Source of the DNA: UBA1259 sp964453915
Lineage (GTDB): Bacteria; Bacillota; Clostridia; Christensenellales; Borkfalkiaceae
Length of the DNA stretch: 24,664 nt
Direction of reading: 5' to 3'
Assembly (NCBI GenBank): GCA_964453915.1
Contig: CAYVPW010000020.1
Coordinates: 1-24,664 of the forward strand
The notes below the pieces were generated by a model, which made no database searches, had not been told where the DNA came from, and saw nothing but the letters and a program-made list of their open reading frames with translations. The position numbers and the translations under genes were made by a program. Shown here piece by piece: positions 1 through 8,982 of the stretch; positions within the stretch are counted from its first letter, which is position 1, and every line of letters begins with the position of its first letter.

Positions 1-55
1 TATGTTAGACAGCGTATGGATAAATTTCGGCAGTCCGGATTATGCTTTAGATTAT
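1..55 (+). repeat. 55-bp direct repeat at the left edge, copy of 249-303
   Basis: Bases 1-55 are identical to 249-303 (offset 248). They diverge at base 56 (a) versus 304 (c). The copy lies immediately before the start codon at 58 and carries part of that gene's own coding sequence, in a different frame from the downstream gene. Because the repeat starts at the window edge, its true length to the left cannot be seen. The 55-bp length equals a k-mer size commonly used by short-read assemblers, so an assembly-graph loop is the preferred inference. Confidence 0.95.
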
Positions 56-57
56 AC

Positions 58-2079
58 ATGAAGAACTTTATAAAAAAACATTACGACTATTTTATTCTTT
101 GTTTAATGGTGTTGGTTTTTGCGGTTATTGCGTGCTTCGGAGTTGGAAATACTTCTGCGCCCTCTACCTTTTACCAAACCGGAGAACTAGAAGACAGTAC
201 GCACTACAATTCTTTGTGCTACGAGATAGATTATTCGGATAAAGAGTATATGTTAGACAGCGTATGGATAAATTTCGGCAGTCCGGATTATGCTTTAGAT
301 TATCAAACTAATACCTCTGCATACATAGAGTTTTTTACAAGTATGTCTAACACGAGAAGTGCTTCTTTTACCGCTTTGGATTGTTTTGTCGGGGCGGACG
401 CTATGGAAGATAAGGCCGGAATAGTAAAAAACACCGTTGCAGATTTTGAGGTAGGACAGTGGAAATTATTGTGCAAAGATATAAGTGGCACGAAATCTTA
501 TCCCTTCTTTTTGTTATCCACAAAAAACGCTGTTAAAATAAACGAGATAGCGTTTGTAGGCGTTTCTTCTAACGGCGTAAAAACTCTTTTACCCGTAAAA
601 TCTTTTGGTGCAGGTGAAAAAATCGCTTATAAAGGAAGCGGCTCTTCTTTGGATTCTAGCAGTGAGTTCGGAGTTAACTTAGCCGCCGTTGAACTTGCCG
701 ATAAACTTATTGACGAGCAAGATAAGTTCGACGTTTCTAAAATTTCTAATAACTACGTTTACGACGGCGGAAAAACCGTGTTTACCGAAGCGGAAAGTTA
801 TACGATAGAAAGCGTAAGAAACTTGCTGAGCGGAAGAAACAATTTTGCGGATAAATCCGCAATGCCTTTGGGACAATACGTAATAGGATTGGGAACTGCG
901 GTTTTTGGATATACGACTTTGGGCGTTAGAATTATGCCTATGATTTTCGGATTAGGGATAATTGTGTTAGCGTTCTTTTTGGGGAAATTGCTTTTTGGAA
1001 AATCTTTATATGCATTGATGCTTAGTGGGCTTACCGCTTTCGGCGGATTGCTTCTTAGCCTTTCAACCTTGGGCACGGTAGACGTGATGTTTGCGTTTTT
1101 CGTGTTGCTGTCTTTTACGCTTACTTTTAGGTTCTATAAAAAAGGCGTAAGCAAATCGCATTTTACAAAAGACGTTTTGTCTTTGCTGTTTGCGGGGATA
1201 TCGTTTGCGGCGGCGTTTGTCGTTAAGGCTACGGCGGTTTATTATTTGGTTGCAATATTGTTTGTTTTCGTTATGGGAATGATAAAACAAAACAAGGCGT
1301 ATAAGTTTAGATTGGCTTCCGCTAAAGACGAAAAAGAAGAAAGGGCTTTATCTTTCGATTACAGTAGAAGAGCAACTGTCACGGCGGTAATTGGATTTGC
1401 AGGCTTTGTTTTATGCACGGTGATTTTTTCCGTAATATTCTCGCTTGTAGGGTATAAAACTTATAGCGGAGTATATCAAAGCACTAACGTTATTTCTTAT
1501 GGAATAAATTTGATTAAAGACGGATTTTCCGTTGTAAATCCCACAAGTTTTAGCACCGCTAATTCTTATTCTTTCTGGGGATACGCCGTAAATTACGGTG
1601 CACAGGGATTCGGCGGAGACAAGTATGCGTTCGGAAGCATAATTTTGGCGTTTATAAGTTTCTTTTCTCTCGTTTACTGCTTGGTGTATTATATTGCGGA
1701 AAAGTTGGATAAGAGCAGAGAGATGGACGTTGCTTCAAAAAATTTATACTTAAATTACGCTTTCCTTGCGATTGCCGTAGTTGTAGGATACGTTTTAACG
1801 GGGCTTACCGTAAACGGGGGAACAAGCGATTATTTGATACCTACGTTGTTTGTCTACGGCGTGACGGTTTGTGCCTTTGCGATTTTGGATAAAGAAGATA
1901 AAAAACAAATTTTTAGTATCAAGTCCGTAGGGTTTACCGTTTCAAGGACTTTGGCAAGCGTTTTGGGCTTGGCTATATTTATTTCTTTTGCTCTTGCCGT
2001 TCCCGCACTTATAGGAATAAGTGCAAACACGGGATTGTTCTCTTGGAATCTTTTAACTCACACGGTCATTGTGGGGTAA
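58..2079 (+). CDS. GT39/PMT-like polyprenyl-phosphate-sugar glycosyltransferase, membrane protein
   Basis: A 673-residue multi-pass membrane protein. Residues 12-30 form an N-terminal membrane segment. Residues about 31-235 are a soluble, probably extracytoplasmic domain I do not recognise. From about 240 onward it resembles the PMT/GT39 fold: FTEAESY (242-248) lies where PMTs carry FDEVHY, MPLGQ (269-273) where they carry HPPLGK, and D342 in TVDVMFAFF where they carry LDIFLAFF, with further membrane helices to the end. PMT-family enzymes move a sugar from a lipid phosphate carrier to protein or lipid outside the membrane. The Asp of the catalytic Asp-Glu pair is Thr243 here and only Glu244 remains, so activity is uncertain. 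The start at 58 is preferred: an in-frame ATG at 16 lies in the 55-bp repeat and would add 14 residues of out-of-frame repeat. The authentic upstream region is not visible, so no ribosome binding site can be judged. yifB follows after 4 bases. Confidence 0.75.
   Translation: MKNFIKKHYDYFILCLMVLVFAVIACFGVGNTSAPSTFYQTGELEDSTHYNSLCYEIDYSDKEYMLDSVWINFGSPDYALDYQTNTSAYIEFFTSMSNTRSASFTALDCFVGADAMEDKAGIVKNTVADFEVGQWKLLCKDISGTKSYPFFLLSTKNAVKINEIAFVGVSSNGVKTLLPVKSFGAGEKIAYKGSGSSLDSSSEFGVNLAAVELADKLIDEQDKFDVSKISNNYVYDGGKTVFTEAESYTIESVRNLLSGRNNFADKSAMPLGQYVIGLGTAVFGYTTLGVRIMPMIFGLGIIVLAFFLGKLLFGKSLYALMLSGLTAFGGLLLSLSTLGTVDVMFAFFVLLSFTLTFRFYKKGVSKSHFTKDVLSLLFAGISFAAAFVVKATAVYYLVAILFVFVMGMIKQNKAYKFRLASAKDEKEERALSFDYSRRATVTAVIGFAGFVLCTVIFSVIFSLVGYKTYSGVYQSTNVISYGINLIKDGFSVVNPTSFSTANSYSFWGYAVNYGAQGFGGDKYAFGSIILAFISFFSLVYCLVYYIAEKLDKSREMDVASKNLYLNYAFLAIAVVVGYVLTGLTVNGGTSDYLIPTLFVYGVTVCAFAILDKEDKKQIFSIKSVGFTVSRTLASVLGLAIFISFALAVPALIGISANTGLFSWNLLTHTVIVG
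249..303 (+). repeat. internal partner of the 55-bp edge repeat
   Basis: This copy is identical to 1-55 and lies in frame inside the GT39-like gene, encoding residues of its soluble domain. The 248-bp spacing means 56-303 would be the unit of a tandem duplication whose left copy is cut by the window edge. 248 is not a multiple of three, so the left copy is out of frame with the downstream gene. Confidence 0.95.
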
Positions 2080-2083
2080 AAAT

Positions 2084-3595
2084 ATGTTAGCAAAGGTTTT
2101 AAGTTATACTTTAAGCGGATTAAACGGAACTCCCGTGACGGTGGAGGTAGACGTAAACAACGGGCTTCCTGCATTTGAAATAGTCGGGCTTGGAGATACC
2201 GCAGTTAAAGAATCTAAAGAAAGAATTCGTTCTGCGGTAAAAAACAGCGGAAGAAGAATTCCCACGCAAAGGATAACGGCAAATCTTGCACCGGCTGATA
2301 TAAAAAAAGAAGGCTCTTCTTTCGATTTGGCGTTGGCAATAGGCGTGCTTAAAGCAAGCGGGCAACTTGTTGCGCCAACGGAAGACGTAGTTTTTATAGG
2401 CGAACTTTCTTTAGACGGAAGCGTAAGGCGGGTAAACGGCGTGTTGCCTACGGTGATATCCGCTTTATCCGAAGGATACACTAAATTCGTTATTCCGAAA
2501 GGGAACGAAAAAGAAGCGTCATTTATAAGCGGAACGGAAACCTACGCCGTTTCAAGTTTATCCGAAGCGATAGACCATTTAAGCGGACTTAAACCCATAG
2601 AAAAGGTAAAAGAAACGCTGTTCGTAAGTAAAGTAGGAAGCAATTTGTACGACACGGATATGTCTTTAATAAAAGGGCAAAAAGTGGCAAAGCGTGCGTT
2701 GGAAGTGGCAGTTTCGGGCGGGCATAACGTTTTGTTCGTGGGCGCTCCCGGAACGGGAAAAACAATGCTTGCAAAGTGTATTCCCACGATTATGCCGGAT
2801 ATGACTTTTGGCGAAGCGTTGGAAACCACAAAAATTCATTCGGTTGCAGGCGTGCTTAAAGATACGGACGGAATAGTTTATCAAAGACCGTTTAGAAGTC
2901 CGCACCATACCGCAACCACCGTTTCTATGACGGGTGGCGGCAGTTCTTTAAGACCGGGAGAAATAAGTCTTGCACACAACGGCGTTTTGTTTTTAGACGA
3001 AATGCCGGAATATAACAGATCTACGCTTGAAGCACTTCGTCAACCGTTAGAGGACGGCGTGATAAGCATATCAAGAGCAACGGGAAGCGCAATATACCCC
3101 GCAAACTTTATTCTATGCGGAAGTATGAACCCTTGCCCTTGCGGAAATTACGGTTCGGAAGATAAGGTTTGTACGTGTACGCCTTCTCAAATAGCAAAGT
3201 ATAAGGCAAAAATATCTTCTCCGCTTTTGGATAGGATAGATATTCAAGTTCAGGTAGACGGGGTTAAGTATACCGAACTTTTAGCGGAAGAAGACTCTGA
3301 AACAAGCGAAGAGATAAGAAAAAGAGTAAACAGAACGAGAAGCGTTCAGGCGGAAAGGTTCAAAAACGAAAAGATAAACACTAATGCGGAAATGGGTGAA
3401 AAACACCTTAAAAAATATTGCGTATTATCCGCCGAATGTGAAAAAATATTAAAGAGTGCTTACGAAAGCCTTAAACTTTCGCCTAGAGCAAGAAGCAGAA
3501 TTATAAAGGTTGCCAGAACTATTGCGGATATGGCGCTTTACGAAGATATAAAACCCGAACATATTTTAGAAGCGGTTGGATACAGACAAAGTTAG
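2084..3595 (+). CDS. comM: YifB/ComM family Mg-chelatase-like AAA+ ATPase
   Basis: A 503-residue protein, the normal length for the family. An N-terminal Lon-protease-like fold (about 1-170, with conserved GLPAFEIVGLGD and ANLAPADIKKEG) precedes the AAA+ module: Walker A GAPGTGKT (220-227), Walker B VLFLDEMPE (301-309), the family cysteines in NPCPCGNYG (349-357) plus CTC (363-365), and a C-terminal Mg_chelatase_C helical domain. ComM of Haemophilus and Vibrio is a hexameric helicase that extends branch migration during natural transformation; the role in Clostridia is not settled. The start at 2084 was chosen because the family begins MLAKV-like and GGGG lies 7 bases upstream. Four bases separate it from dprA. 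The adjacency of yifB and dprA, both tied to uptake of single-stranded DNA, fits a recombination role. Confidence 0.93.
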   Translation: MLAKVLSYTLSGLNGTPVTVEVDVNNGLPAFEIVGLGDTAVKESKERIRSAVKNSGRRIPTQRITANLAPADIKKEGSSFDLALAIGVLKASGQLVAPTEDVVFIGELSLDGSVRRVNGVLPTVISALSEGYTKFVIPKGNEKEASFISGTETYAVSSLSEAIDHLSGLKPIEKVKETLFVSKVGSNLYDTDMSLIKGQKVAKRALEVAVSGGHNVLFVGAPGTGKTMLAKCIPTIMPDMTFGEALETTKIHSVAGVLKDTDGIVYQRPFRSPHHTATTVSMTGGGSSLRPGEISLAHNGVLFLDEMPEYNRSTLEALRQPLEDGVISISRATGSAIYPANFILCGSMNPCPCGNYGSEDKVCTCTPSQIAKYKAKISSPLLDRIDIQVQVDGVKYTELLAEEDSETSEEIRKRVNRTRSVQAERFKNEKINTNAEMGEKHLKKYCVLSAECEKILKSAYESLKLSPRARSRIIKVARTIADMALYEDIKPEHILEAVGYRQS

Positions 3596-3599
3596 AATT

Positions 3600-4691
3600 A
3601 TGGCTAAATACGATAAAAACGAACTTGCACTTATTTGGCTGGACAGTTTTGACGGGCTGGAATATCATAAAAAGCAAGTATTGTACGGCAAAATTAAGGG
3701 TAAAACCGAAATAAAGAGAATAATTGCGGAAAACAAAGACTACCTTATAACGGCGGTCGGTGATAAGGGATACGCTAATATTTTAAATTCCGCAAACTCC
3801 GAATATTTCGATTTTGTTATGACGGGGCTTAATAAAGAAGGAATTACCGCCGTTACCATAGAAAGCCCGTTATATCCCGATAAGTTAAGGAACACCGATT
3901 TGCCGCCCTTGGTGCTTTATGCAAAAGGTGATTTGAATTTACTTAAAGAAGATTGTTTTGCGATAGTAGGCAGCAGAAAAAGTTTGCCCCTTTCTATAAA
4001 ACTTGCGGAAGATTACGCGGCAAAGATAGGAGAGGCAGGGCTTACGGTTGTCACCGGTATTGCCGAGGGTGTTGACGAAGCGGTGCTAAACTCCGCGTTA
4101 AAGAACGGTTTAAAAGTAATTTCCATTATAGCGGGCGGCATAAACAACGTTTATCCTAAATCTAACTTTGATTTGTGTTGCGAAGTGGCTAAGCACGGTT
4201 TAGTTATAAGCGAACACCGCCCCGAAATAAACCCTAAGCCGTATTTCTTTCCGATTAGAAACAGAATAATAGCAGGGTTGTCTAAAGGCGTGCTTATCGT
4301 TAGCGGAACTAAAAAGAGCGGAACGATTTATACTGCGGAATATGCGTTTGAATACGGAAGAGACGTTTTTGCCATTCCTTACGGCGTGGGCGTTGAATCC
4401 GGACAAGGTTGCAACGATTTGATAAAGCGCGGAGCGACTTTGACGGACGATTTTGAAGATATACGCCAGTTTTATGGGTTAAATCAAACGCAAAATAAAG
4501 CCGTGGAATTGACGGAAGAAGAAAAGCAAATTGTAAATATATTAAAAAGCGGCGCAACTCACGCCGAAAAAATAGCGCAAGCGTTAAATAAACAAGTTTA
4601 TGAAATTATGCCTTTGCTTTCTATTATGGAAATAAAAGGCTTGACGGTGAAGAGCGGAGTAAACGTGTATTCCCTTTGCACCAACGTTTAG
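3600..4691 (+). CDS. dprA: DNA-processing protein DprA/Smf
   Basis: A 363-residue DprA. The Rossmann-like core carries IVGSR (122-126), TGIAEGVD (152-159; usually SGLARGID), FPIRNRIIAGLS (217-228), the SGTIYTA segment (240-246) and GCNDLIKRGA (270-279). A C-terminal winged-helix domain spans about 303-358, and an N-terminal helical domain precedes the core. DprA binds single-stranded DNA and loads RecA; it is also conserved in bacteria not known to be transformable. The motifs are somewhat divergent: the usual VFAVPG is VFAIPY here (256-261). The start at 3600 follows the yifB stop by 4 bases; an upstream in-frame ATG at 3576 lies inside yifB and would add unconserved residues. The topA ribosome binding site overlaps the dprA stop codon, implying coupled translation. 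Confidence 0.93.
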   Translation: MAKYDKNELALIWLDSFDGLEYHKKQVLYGKIKGKTEIKRIIAENKDYLITAVGDKGYANILNSANSEYFDFVMTGLNKEGITAVTIESPLYPDKLRNTDLPPLVLYAKGDLNLLKEDCFAIVGSRKSLPLSIKLAEDYAAKIGEAGLTVVTGIAEGVDEAVLNSALKNGLKVISIIAGGINNVYPKSNFDLCCEVAKHGLVISEHRPEINPKPYFFPIRNRIIAGLSKGVLIVSGTKKSGTIYTAEYAFEYGRDVFAIPYGVGVESGQGCNDLIKRGATLTDDFEDIRQFYGLNQTQNKAVELTEEEKQIVNILKSGATHAEKIAQALNKQVYEIMPLLSIMEIKGLTVKSGVNVYSLCTNV

Positions 4692-4700
4692 GAGGAGTAA

Positions 4701-6854
4701 ATGCAACTTATAATAGTCGAATCGCCTCACAAAGCAAAGACGATAGAAAAATTCTTAAAAGGCGATTACAAAGTAGACGCTTCTAAAGGGCACGTAAGAG
4801 ATTTGCCCGTAAATTATATGGGCGTAAGCATTGCCAACAATTTTGAACCGCATTACGTGGTTTCTCCCGATAAAAAAGCGGATATTAAAAGACTTTCGGA
4901 CGACGCTAAAAAAGCGGACGTAGTTTATCTCGCAACCGACCCTGATAGAGAAGGAGAGGCTATCTCTTGGCACCTTTCGGAAGTGTTGGGGCTAGATACA
5001 AAAAAGGCAAACCGTATAGAGTTTAATGAAATATCCGAAAAGGCGGTTAAAAACGCACTTAATAATCCTAGAAAAATAGATATGAATTTGGTAGACGCGC
5101 AACAAGCAAGGCGCGTGCTTGACAGAATTGTGGGTTATAGCATTTCTCCGGCTGCAAGTTCTAGACTGTCTGAAAATTTATCTGCAGGAAGAGTTCAGTC
5201 TGTTGCGTTAAAAATGGTAGTTGACAGGGAAAGAGAAATTCAAGCCTTTGTTCCGCAAGAATACTGGAATATTAAAGCGGACCTAAATCCTGAAAACGGA
5301 AGTAGGTTTAAGGTTTTGCTTACCGAAAAGAACGGTAAAAAGTATAAACCTGCAAATGCGGAAGAAGCGGCTGCGGTAGAAAAAGAACTTAGCGGCGAAA
5401 CGTTTAAAGTGGGTACCGTAAAGAGAACGGTTATGAAATCTCACGCCCCCGCACCGTTTATTACCAGTACCATGCAGCAAGACGGCTCTATAAAACTAGG
5501 TGTTTCTGCACCGCAAATTATGTCTATCGCACAGAGGCTATACGAAGGCGTTCCTACTCAAAACGGAAACGTTGCGCTTATTACTTATATGAGAACGGAC
5601 TCCGTAAGAGTTTCTACGGAATCTCAAACAAAGGCGAGAGAGTATATACAAAACAAGTTCGGAAAAGAATACTTGCCCGAAAAGCCGAATTTTTATAAGA
5701 GTAAAAAAGATGCGCAAGATGCGCACGAAGCAATTAGACCTATTGATATAACGAAAACGCCGGAAAGCGTTGAGGGTATATTAGACAAAAATCAATATAA
5801 GTTATATAAACTTATTTATGATAGATTTATCGCTTCTCAAATGAGCGAAGCGGTTTATAACGGTGTTTCGGTAGATATTGAAGCGGGGAAATACACCTTA
5901 AAAACCAGCGGAAAAACGCTTGCCTTTAAGGGATATCTTGCCGTATACGACGATACTAAAAAAGAAGAAGACGAAGAGAGCGGCGCTTCTTTGATTCCGG
6001 TATTAAGCGACGGAGAAATATTAAATCTTAACGGGCTTACCAAAGAACAAAAATTTACAAAGCCGCCGGTAAGGTATACGGAAGCAACGCTTATTAAAAA
6101 TATGGAAGATAAAGGCATAGGAAGACCTTCTACCTATGCTACCATTATGGCAAAACTGTCCGACAAAAAGCGTGAGTACGTTAAAAAAGAGAAAAAGTAC
6201 TTGGTTCCTAACCCCATAAGCTACGATTTGATAGACTTTTTGGTGAAATATTTCCCCAACATAATGGATATATCTTTTACGGCAAAGATGGAAGACGAAT
6301 TAGACGACGTAGGCTTGAAAGGCAGAAATTGGAGAGAACTGATTGCAGATTTTTACGAACCTTTTGCAAAGCAATTAGAACAATCTAAAATTACCGATAA
6401 AATTTGTGAAAAATGCGGTTCTCCGATGATTATAAACAGCGGAAAGTACGGTGCGTACTACGCTTGTTCAAATTATCCGGAATGCAAAAACATAAAGCCC
6501 GTAAACGAAAAGGTTGCTATCCCTACCGATAGAATATGCGAAAAGTGTGGCGGCGTTATGGTGGAAAGAGAGGGAAAGTTCGGAAAGTTCCTTGCTTGCT
6601 CTAACTATCCTAAATGCAAAAATACGATAAGCTTAACCGAAAGCGTAGGTGTTTGTCCCGAATGTGGAAAGCCCACTAAAAAAATGCTTAGCCGTGCGGG
6701 GAAGGTTTTTTACGGGTGTTCGAACTACCCCAACTGTAAGTTTATGAGTTGGGATATACCTACCGGAAAAAAATGTGAAAAGTGCGGTGCGTATACGGTG
6801 CTTATGGACGGGAAAGAAAAGTGTTCCAACAAAAAATGCGAAAATGGAAAATAG
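4701..6854 (+). CDS. topA: DNA topoisomerase I (type IA)
   Basis: A 717-residue enzyme that relaxes negatively supercoiled DNA through a transient 5'-phosphotyrosine. The Toprim domain at the N-terminus has IVESPHKAKTI (5-15) and the metal-binding TDPDREGE (79-86). The catalytic Tyr is Y296 in LITYMRTDS. The conserved GIGRPSTYATIM (473-484) is present. The C-terminus holds four Cys4 zinc ribbons at about 569-596, 613-640, 652-680 and 692-713; the last is shortest. A strong AGGAGG site sits directly before the ATG. The 3' end overlaps the trmFO start by 11 bases in another frame. dprA-topA-trmFO order is the same as in Bacillus subtilis. Confidence 0.98.
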   Translation: MQLIIVESPHKAKTIEKFLKGDYKVDASKGHVRDLPVNYMGVSIANNFEPHYVVSPDKKADIKRLSDDAKKADVVYLATDPDREGEAISWHLSEVLGLDTKKANRIEFNEISEKAVKNALNNPRKIDMNLVDAQQARRVLDRIVGYSISPAASSRLSENLSAGRVQSVALKMVVDREREIQAFVPQEYWNIKADLNPENGSRFKVLLTEKNGKKYKPANAEEAAAVEKELSGETFKVGTVKRTVMKSHAPAPFITSTMQQDGSIKLGVSAPQIMSIAQRLYEGVPTQNGNVALITYMRTDSVRVSTESQTKAREYIQNKFGKEYLPEKPNFYKSKKDAQDAHEAIRPIDITKTPESVEGILDKNQYKLYKLIYDRFIASQMSEAVYNGVSVDIEAGKYTLKTSGKTLAFKGYLAVYDDTKKEEDEESGASLIPVLSDGEILNLNGLTKEQKFTKPPVRYTEATLIKNMEDKGIGRPSTYATIMAKLSDKKREYVKKEKKYLVPNPISYDLIDFLVKYFPNIMDISFTAKMEDELDDVGLKGRNWRELIADFYEPFAKQLEQSKITDKICEKCGSPMIINSGKYGAYYACSNYPECKNIKPVNEKVAIPTDRICEKCGGVMVEREGKFGKFLACSNYPKCKNTISLTESVGVCPECGKPTKKMLSRAGKVFYGCSNYPNCKFMSWDIPTGKKCEKCGAYTVLMDGKEKCSNKKCENGK

Positions 6855-8154
6855 AGTAAACGTAATCGGTGCAGGGCTTGCAGGTTGCGAAGCCGCATTG
6901 TATTTAGCAAATCACGGAGTAAAAGTAAGGCTATATGATATAAAGCCCAACGGATTTACTCCCGCACATAAAAATCCTAATTTAGGAGAGTTGGTTTGTT
7001 CTAACTCTTTAAAATCTAACGATATATACGGCAATGCTTGCGGACTTCTTAAAGAAGAAATGAGATTGCTGGGTTCTTCTATAATAGAGATAGCTGATGC
7101 GGTAAAAGTACCCGCAGGCAACGCTTTAGCGGTCGATAGAGAAAGGTTTTCTTTACTTATCACCGAAAAGATAAAAAGCAACGATAATATAGAGTTTATT
7201 TCTGAAGAAGTAAAAGACGTTGATTTTGAAGAATATACTATAATTGCAACAGGTCCTTTAACTACGGACGGTTTATCTAAAACTATAGCAAAAACCGTTG
7301 GAAACGGATTGTGTTTTTACGATGCTTCCGCTCCGATTATTTCGGCGGAAAGCATAGATAAAGAACACGCCTTTGTAGGCGACAGGTACGATAAAGGAAA
7401 CGGAGATCACCTTAATTTACCGCTTAATAAAGAGGAATACGAAGAGTTTATAAAAGAACTTTTATCCGCAAAGAGAGCAGAACTTAAAGGGTTTGAAAAC
7501 ACTTCCGTTTTCGAGGGGTGTATGCCCGTGGAAGTTATGGCTTCCCGTGGGAAAGATACGCTAAGGTTCGGACCGTTAAAACCTGCGGGGCTTACCGATA
7601 CTAAAACGGGAAGATGGCCCTATGCTTGCGTGCAACTGAGAAGGGAAGACGAAAACGGAAGTATGTATAATATGGTAGGTTTTCAAACTAATCTATTGTT
7701 TGCAGAGCAAAAAAGGGTGTTCGGTATTATACCCGCCTTAAAAAACGCAGAGTTTTTAAGGTACGGAGTAATGCACAGAAACACGTTTATAAATTCACCA
7801 ACCGTGCTAAATGCGGATTACTCTTTAAAAGAACGTTCTAAAACGTATTTTGCCGGTCAAATTACCGGGGTGGAAGGATACGTTGAAAGCGCCGGAAGCG
7901 GACTTGCAGCGGCTATCTATTTAGAACGCAAACTCAAAGATAAAAGCGTTTCGCTTTTGCCGGAGTGCACTGTTTTGGGTGCGCTTGCAAAATACATTAC
8001 AACGCCTAACAAGGATTTTCAACCGATGAACGCTAACTTCGGTATATTGCCTCCTATTGTAGCGCAAACGAAAGATAAAGCGTTAAAAAAGAGATTACAA
8101 GCCGAAAAAAGTTTAAGGGCGATAGAAGATTATAAAAAGGAGAACGAGATATGA
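6844..8154 (+). CDS. trmFO: methylenetetrahydrofolate--tRNA-(uracil-54-C5)-methyltransferase TrmFO
   Basis: A 436-residue flavoprotein that makes m5U54 in the T loop of tRNA using methylenetetrahydrofolate and reduced FAD. The FAD-binding GAGLAG (9-14) opens the Rossmann fold. GELVCSNSLKSN carries Cys52 and FEGCMPVE carries Cys226, matching the two functional cysteines known in the B. subtilis enzyme (53 and 226). GRWPYACVQLR and the C-terminal GYVESAGSGLAAAI are family signatures. The start at 6844 inside the end of topA is preferred over an in-frame ATG at 6775 because the family begins just before the FAD motif and the length then fits. The stop overlaps the hslV start as ATGA. Codons 358-436 lie in the 1069-bp duplicated unit, but this copy is intact. 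Confidence 0.97.
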   Translation: MENRVNVIGAGLAGCEAALYLANHGVKVRLYDIKPNGFTPAHKNPNLGELVCSNSLKSNDIYGNACGLLKEEMRLLGSSIIEIADAVKVPAGNALAVDRERFSLLITEKIKSNDNIEFISEEVKDVDFEEYTIIATGPLTTDGLSKTIAKTVGNGLCFYDASAPIISAESIDKEHAFVGDRYDKGNGDHLNLPLNKEEYEEFIKELLSAKRAELKGFENTSVFEGCMPVEVMASRGKDTLRFGPLKPAGLTDTKTGRWPYACVQLRREDENGSMYNMVGFQTNLLFAEQKRVFGIIPALKNAEFLRYGVMHRNTFINSPTVLNADYSLKERSKTYFAGQITGVEGYVESAGSGLAAAIYLERKLKDKSVSLLPECTVLGALAKYITTPNKDFQPMNANFGILPPIVAQTKDKALKKRLQAEKSLRAIEDYKKENEI

Positions 8155-8982
8155 ACGAATTTATGGGGACTACGATTTGTGCCGTAAAAAAGGACGGGCA
8201 CACTGCGATTGCAGGAGACGGACAAGTGACGCTTTCTCAATCGGTAATTTTTAAGAACAATGCGGTAAAGGTAAGGCGCATATACGACGGCAAGGTGATA
8301 TTCGGATTTGCTGGCAGCGTTGCAGATGCGTTTACGCTTTCGGAAAGATTTGAGGAAATGCTTAATAAGTTTTCCGGGAATCTTATGAGAAGCGCTGTTG
8401 AACTTGCTGAACTTTGGAGAAACGACAAGGTTGGTAGAAAACTTGAAGCAATGATGATTACCGCAGATAAAGATATGCTTTTAATCGTTTCCGGTTCTGG
8501 AGAAGTAATAGAACCGGACGACGGTGTGTGCGCCATAGGCAGCGGCGGAAATTACGCTTTGGCATCGGCGAGAGCACTTTCTAAATATACTGACTTTTCT
8601 GCGGAAGAAATAGCTAAAAAATCACTTGAAATAGCAAGTGAAATTTGTGTTTTTACAAACGGTCACATTACTTGCGAAACTTTATAAGGGGGGGTAAAAA
8701 ATGGATTTAAGTCCTAAGCAAATAGTTAAAGAATTAGATAAATATATAATCGGACAAAGCGAAGCGAAAAAGGCGGTTGCCATTGCACTTAGGAACCGTT
8801 ATAGAAGAAGCAGATTGCCGCTAGCCGAAATGGAAGAAATAACGCCTAAAAACATTATAATGAAAGGACCTACGGGGGTAGGTAAAACAGAGATAGCGAG
8901 AAGACTTGCAAAATTAGTCGGAGCACCTTTCGTTAAGATAGAGGCGACTAAATATACCGAAGTCGGCTACGTCGGTAGAGAC
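7914..8982 (+). repeat. 1069-bp direct tandem duplication, left copy
   Basis: The segment from the last base of trmFO codon 357, through hslV, to hslU codon 94 is repeated immediately downstream at 8983-10051. I saw no difference between copies by eye, and the encoded proteins are identical. The only homology at the join is a single c (7913, 8982 and 10051). No transposase, inverted repeats or longer flanking homology bound it. Removing one copy restores an ordinary trmFO-hslV-hslU operon. Confidence 0.97.
8151..8687 (+). CDS. hslV: ATP-dependent protease subunit HslV (ClpQ), first copy
   Basis: A 178-residue proteolytic subunit of the HslUV protease, a two-ring threonine peptidase in the cytoplasm. 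The mature N-terminus is expected at Thr7 of MNEFMG-TTICAV, as in Firmicutes ClpQ with its short propeptide; the E. coli protein starts directly at this Thr. IAGDGQVTL (20-28), the conserved Lys40 before VRR, FGFAGSVADAFTL (51-63) and AIGSGGNYALA (128-138) are family signatures. AGGAG lies 8 bases before the ATG at 8151, and the start overlaps the trmFO stop. This copy is followed by a broken hslU; its identical twin at 9220 precedes the intact hslU. If the duplication is an assembly error, only one of the two exists. Confidence 0.93.
   Translation: MNEFMGTTICAVKKDGHTAIAGDGQVTLSQSVIFKNNAVKVRRIYDGKVIFGFAGSVADAFTLSERFEEMLNKFSGNLMRSAVELAELWRNDKVGRKLEAMMITADKDMLLIVSGSGEVIEPDDGVCAIGSGGNYALASARALSKYTDFSAEEIAKKSLEIASEICVFTNGHITCETL

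Noticed and set aside
16..57. An in-frame ATG at 16 that would extend the GT39-like protein by 14 residues
   Set aside because: It lies in the 55-bp repeat and the added residues are an out-of-frame reading of that repeat; the protein begins naturally at 58, just before its first membrane helix.
2..61. Possible end of an upstream gene (in-frame ...ALDYT then TGA) overlapping the start at 58 as ATGA
   Set aside because: The codons are an identical copy of this gene's own interior (249-303), so this is more likely a duplication or assembly edge than a separate gene end.
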